6,713 nucleotides of DNA from an uncultured Lachnospiraceae bacterium (GTDB lineage Bacteria > Bacillota > Clostridia > Lachnospirales > Lachnospiraceae). The notes under the pieces were generated by a model. It made no database searches, had not been told where the DNA came from, and saw only the letters and a list, made by a program, of their open reading frames with translations. Below, one piece after another: positions 5,296 to 6,713 of this stretch. The translations under genes were made by a program, and so were the position numbers. The stretch lies in the NCBI GenBank assembly GCA_902783735.1, contig CACZSE010000117.1:1-6713 (forward strand), read 5' to 3'. How positions within the stretch are numbered: the first letter of the stretch is position 1; each line of letters begins with the position of its first letter.

Positions 5296-5395
5296 ACAGT
5301 AGATGATAGATAAATACTTTCCCCAAACCCTTAATTGGACTATACTAAAAAAAGGAGATCATTGTGAGTGTTGTTCGCTTTGATCTTCTTTTTTT
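5296..5395 (+). ncRNA. candidate small RNA of about 100 nt
   Basis: A transcript starting about 7 nt after the TATAGT at 5284-5289 would run without any convincing coding region to the strong terminator ending at 5395. Its 5' part is unstructured and contains the CCCC-rich segment at 5321-5330. Its 3' half is the long terminator hairpin. The rightward promoter faces no gene on its own strand, and the next genes in that direction are on the opposite strand. This is inferred from promoter plus terminator alone, and the exact ends are estimates. Confidence 0.4.
5347..5395. terminator. strong bidirectional intrinsic terminator
   Basis: A 15-bp outer stem pairs 5347-5361 (seven A, then GGAGATCA) with 5381-5395 (TGATCTTC, then seven T), with one G-U pair. 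An inner GTGAG/TTCGC helix around the loop TGTTG lies inside it. The flanking A and T tracts give a U-tract in both directions. It can end the rightward small RNA candidate and also the leftward esterase-patatin operon, whose stop codon lies about 45 bp to the right. Confidence 0.88.
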
Positions 5396-5396
5396 G

Positions 5397-5466
5397 GTGA
5401 CAGGCACGTTCACAATTTGTTCACAGTGACAGGCACCTTCACAGTTTGTTCACGGTGACAGGCACC
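5397..5466 (+). repeat. 29-bp tandem repeat element, copy B (2.4 units)
   Basis: Full units lie at 5397-5425 and 5426-5454, with a 12-bp partial unit at 5455-5466. It differs from copy A at only four positions, three of them in the variable pentamers. It begins directly after the terminator at 5347-5395 and extends into the end of the patatin gene. On the minus strand it encodes VPVTVNKL and the TGA, in the same reading frame as at the PrsW gene. Confidence 0.93.
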
Positions 5467-6311
5467 ATATCCAAAAACTCCTTCAATTCGTCCAGCCTTC
5501 GTTCTGCTTCCTGTACCCCTATCCGGTATACTCTCTCAAGTTCATTCGGATCACTTTCCGTTCTGCTTATTCCCAGAGCATACGGAGGCCTGATAACAAA
5601 GGAAGTCTTTTGTCTTTCCCGCTTCTCAAGCTCTTCCATCTGGCGATTGTACATTATGCTGCGCTCGAACATACCCTTGGCTGCTGCCGGATACTTATGA
5701 AGAGCAAATTTTGCCAGATATGATTCAAATCCTTTTTTCCTTCTATATCCGACCGGTTTGGTCAATATGATCAGATTACGGTCATAACCAAGGCTTTCCA
5801 TATACTCAAACGGGATCGAATCGGCTATCCCGCCATCCAAAAGAAGATAACCGTCGACATCTACCGGTTTTGCCGCGATCGGCATGGAAGCTGAGGCCTG
5901 CATCCATTTCAGATCACGCTCCCGACCGTCCACACATTTGTGATAAACACATTTTCCGGTCTTTATATCGGTAGCTCCGACAATGAATTCCATCGGATTG
6001 TTTTCAAATGCATCATGATCAAACGGATCGAGGATCTCTGCCACCTCATGATAGCAAAACTCTTCTCCGTAAAGGTTACCGGTCTTTATAAGATTTCTGA
6101 AGCTGCAATACCTTGGATCGTTGCAATATTTCTTGTTATAACGTATTGCTCTTCCGATCTGCTTCGATTTTATGTTACAGCCAAATACTGCTCCCGCCGT
6201 TATACCTATCGCACCGTCAAAGTTTATATCATTTTCCATAAGGGTATCTATGACTCCGCAGGTAAACATGCCGAGCATAGCTCCACCTTCCATTATCAGT
6301 CCTTTTTTCAT
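5439..6311 (-). CDS. patatin-like phospholipase family protein (YjjU-like), nucleophile Ser replaced by Thr
   Basis: This 290-residue protein has the patatin fold of lipid acyl hydrolases, which use a Ser-Asp dyad. Visible blocks are the oxyanion-hole segment LIMEGGAMLGMF (5-16), the nucleophile elbow GITAG (36-40), a cysteine- and tyrosine-rich middle part (NKKYCNDPRYCSF), ASASMPIAAKPV (139-150) and the catalytic-Asp motif LLDGG (157-161). In the usual elbow GxSxG the centre is Ser; here codon 38 is ACG, Thr. The Arg normally found in the oxyanion segment is Leu13. The protein may be a weak or inactive enzyme, or a binding protein. AAAGGA lies 8 nt before the ATG. The gene follows the esterase gene after 36 nt, so they form an operon. 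Its last residues (VPVTVNKL) and stop come from repeat copy B; the native end was probably near LKEFLD. Confidence 0.9.
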   Translation of the reverse strand: MKKGLIMEGGAMLGMFTCGVIDTLMENDINFDGAIGITAGAVFGCNIKSKQIGRAIRYNKKYCNDPRYCSFRNLIKTGNLYGEEFCYHEVAEILDPFDHDAFENNPMEFIVGATDIKTGKCVYHKCVDGRERDLKWMQASASMPIAAKPVDVDGYLLLDGGIADSIPFEYMESLGYDRNLIILTKPVGYRRKKGFESYLAKFALHKYPAAAKGMFERSIMYNRQMEELEKRERQKTSFVIRPPYALGISRTESDPNELERVYRIGVQEAERRLDELKEFLDMVPVTVNKL

Positions 6312-6347
6312 TTACCCTGTCCTTTGATGCCTGACACAAGTGTCATC

Positions 6348-6713
6348 TTAATGATGCGTCCCGGAAATCTGTTCCATACACCAGACATATCCCTTAACAC
6401 ATCTTTGGCCCACTTCTGTGAAATGGTTTCCTTCATTCCACTCAAGCGTACTGTTTATTATCTCACATTCGGTTAAGATAGCAAACTGCTCTTTTATGCA
6501 CTCAGAGACTTTTTTCATCTGCCTGTTCTTTGTTTTGGACTCCGCATTTCCAAGGCTCAGATAAACATTCCTGCATCTGATGTCACGTGCCCTTGCATAT
6601 TCTATCCAGTCCTTGAACCAGACAGACGGCGATGCCGCCATTATCGCAGCAAACCGGTCAGTCTGATACGCCGACCATAGAGAAAACAGACCCGCGAGTG
6701 AGTATCCGCCAAG
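6348..6713 (-). CDS. alpha/beta hydrolase esterase, C-terminal part (runs off the window)
   Basis: The minus-strand frame is open to the window edge, giving the last 121 residues; the N-terminal half and start are outside. The first visible residues, LGGYSLAG, contain the GxSxG nucleophile elbow. SPSVWFKDWIEYA, YLSLGNAESKTKN and LEWNEGNHF follow, the last giving the catalytic-His position (His97 of the visible part). This order matches the esterase D / BesA-like family, cytoplasmic serine hydrolases that act on siderophore esters or small acyl esters. The ATG inside this frame at 6641 is not the start, because coding continues upstream through the Ser motif. The patatin gene starts 36 nt downstream in the same operon, separated by the small inverted repeat TGACAC-AA-GTGTCA (6332-6345). 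The substrate is unknown. Confidence 0.85.
   Translation of the reverse strand, partial: LGGYSLAGLFSLWSAYQTDRFAAIMAASPSVWFKDWIEYARARDIRCRNVYLSLGNAESKTKNRQMKKVSECIKEQFAILTECEIINSTLEWNEGNHFTEVGQRCVKGYVWCMEQISGTHH

Noticed and set aside
5364..5429. 21-codon GTG-started frame after AAAGGAG
   Set aside because: The ribosome site and start are buried in the terminator stem, and the frame runs on past the terminator into the repeat element. It is most likely chance.
5940..6476. 178-codon open frame on the plus strand
   Set aside because: It lies antisense to the patatin and esterase genes, which have clear family motifs. No supporting ribosome site was seen.

Overview
The window looks like chromosomal DNA of a low-to-mid GC anaerobic Firmicute, most likely a Clostridia member close to the Lachnospiraceae. 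The grounds are strong AGGAGG-type ribosome binding sites, sigma-A-like TTGACA/TATAAT promoters, a tRNA-Leu gene without an encoded CCA, and recognisable Lachnospiraceae-style families (small XRE regulator plus four-helix membrane partner, YjjU-like patatin, EF-hand microprotein). No phage, transposase or CRISPR gene is present. The genus is inferred from protein character, not from a search.

Layout, left to right. Positions 1-62 hold a leftward promoter whose -35/-10 spacer is filled by a 20-bp perfect palindrome; its gene lies off the left edge. At 138-400 is a leftward tRNA-Leu(UAG) unit: a consensus promoter overlapping the MATE stop codon, a broken tandem copy of the 5' half of the tRNA with a hairpin in its D-loop, the intact tRNA, and a terminator. 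A MATE transporter (397-1764) and a flavin reductase-like protein (1919-2488) follow, both leftward. The flavin reductase is divergent from a rightward pair at 2640-3297, an XRE regulator and a translationally coupled membrane protein. That pair converges on a leftward PrsW-family membrane protease (3393-4127) across a GC-rich hairpin.

From 4230 to 5125 come leftward small genes: a 51-residue EF-hand-like microprotein too short for routine ORF calling, a 65-residue unknown, and an SCP2-domain protein. The 5132-5396 gap contains a rightward promoter with three 11-bp repeats and a strong terminator about 100 nt downstream, which together make a candidate small RNA. The right end is a leftward operon: a partial alpha/beta esterase (its N-terminus is off the window) followed by a patatin-like protein whose catalytic Ser position is Thr.

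The most unusual structure is a 70-bp tandem repeat element present twice, at 3351-3420 and 5397-5466. Each copy lies across the 3' end of a leftward gene (PrsW and patatin) and supplies the same C-terminal tail, VPVTVN plus two residues, and the stop codon. Other points of interest are the tRNA remnant with D-loop insertion, the small-RNA candidate, the patatin active-site change and the operator-like palindromes at the regulator promoter.
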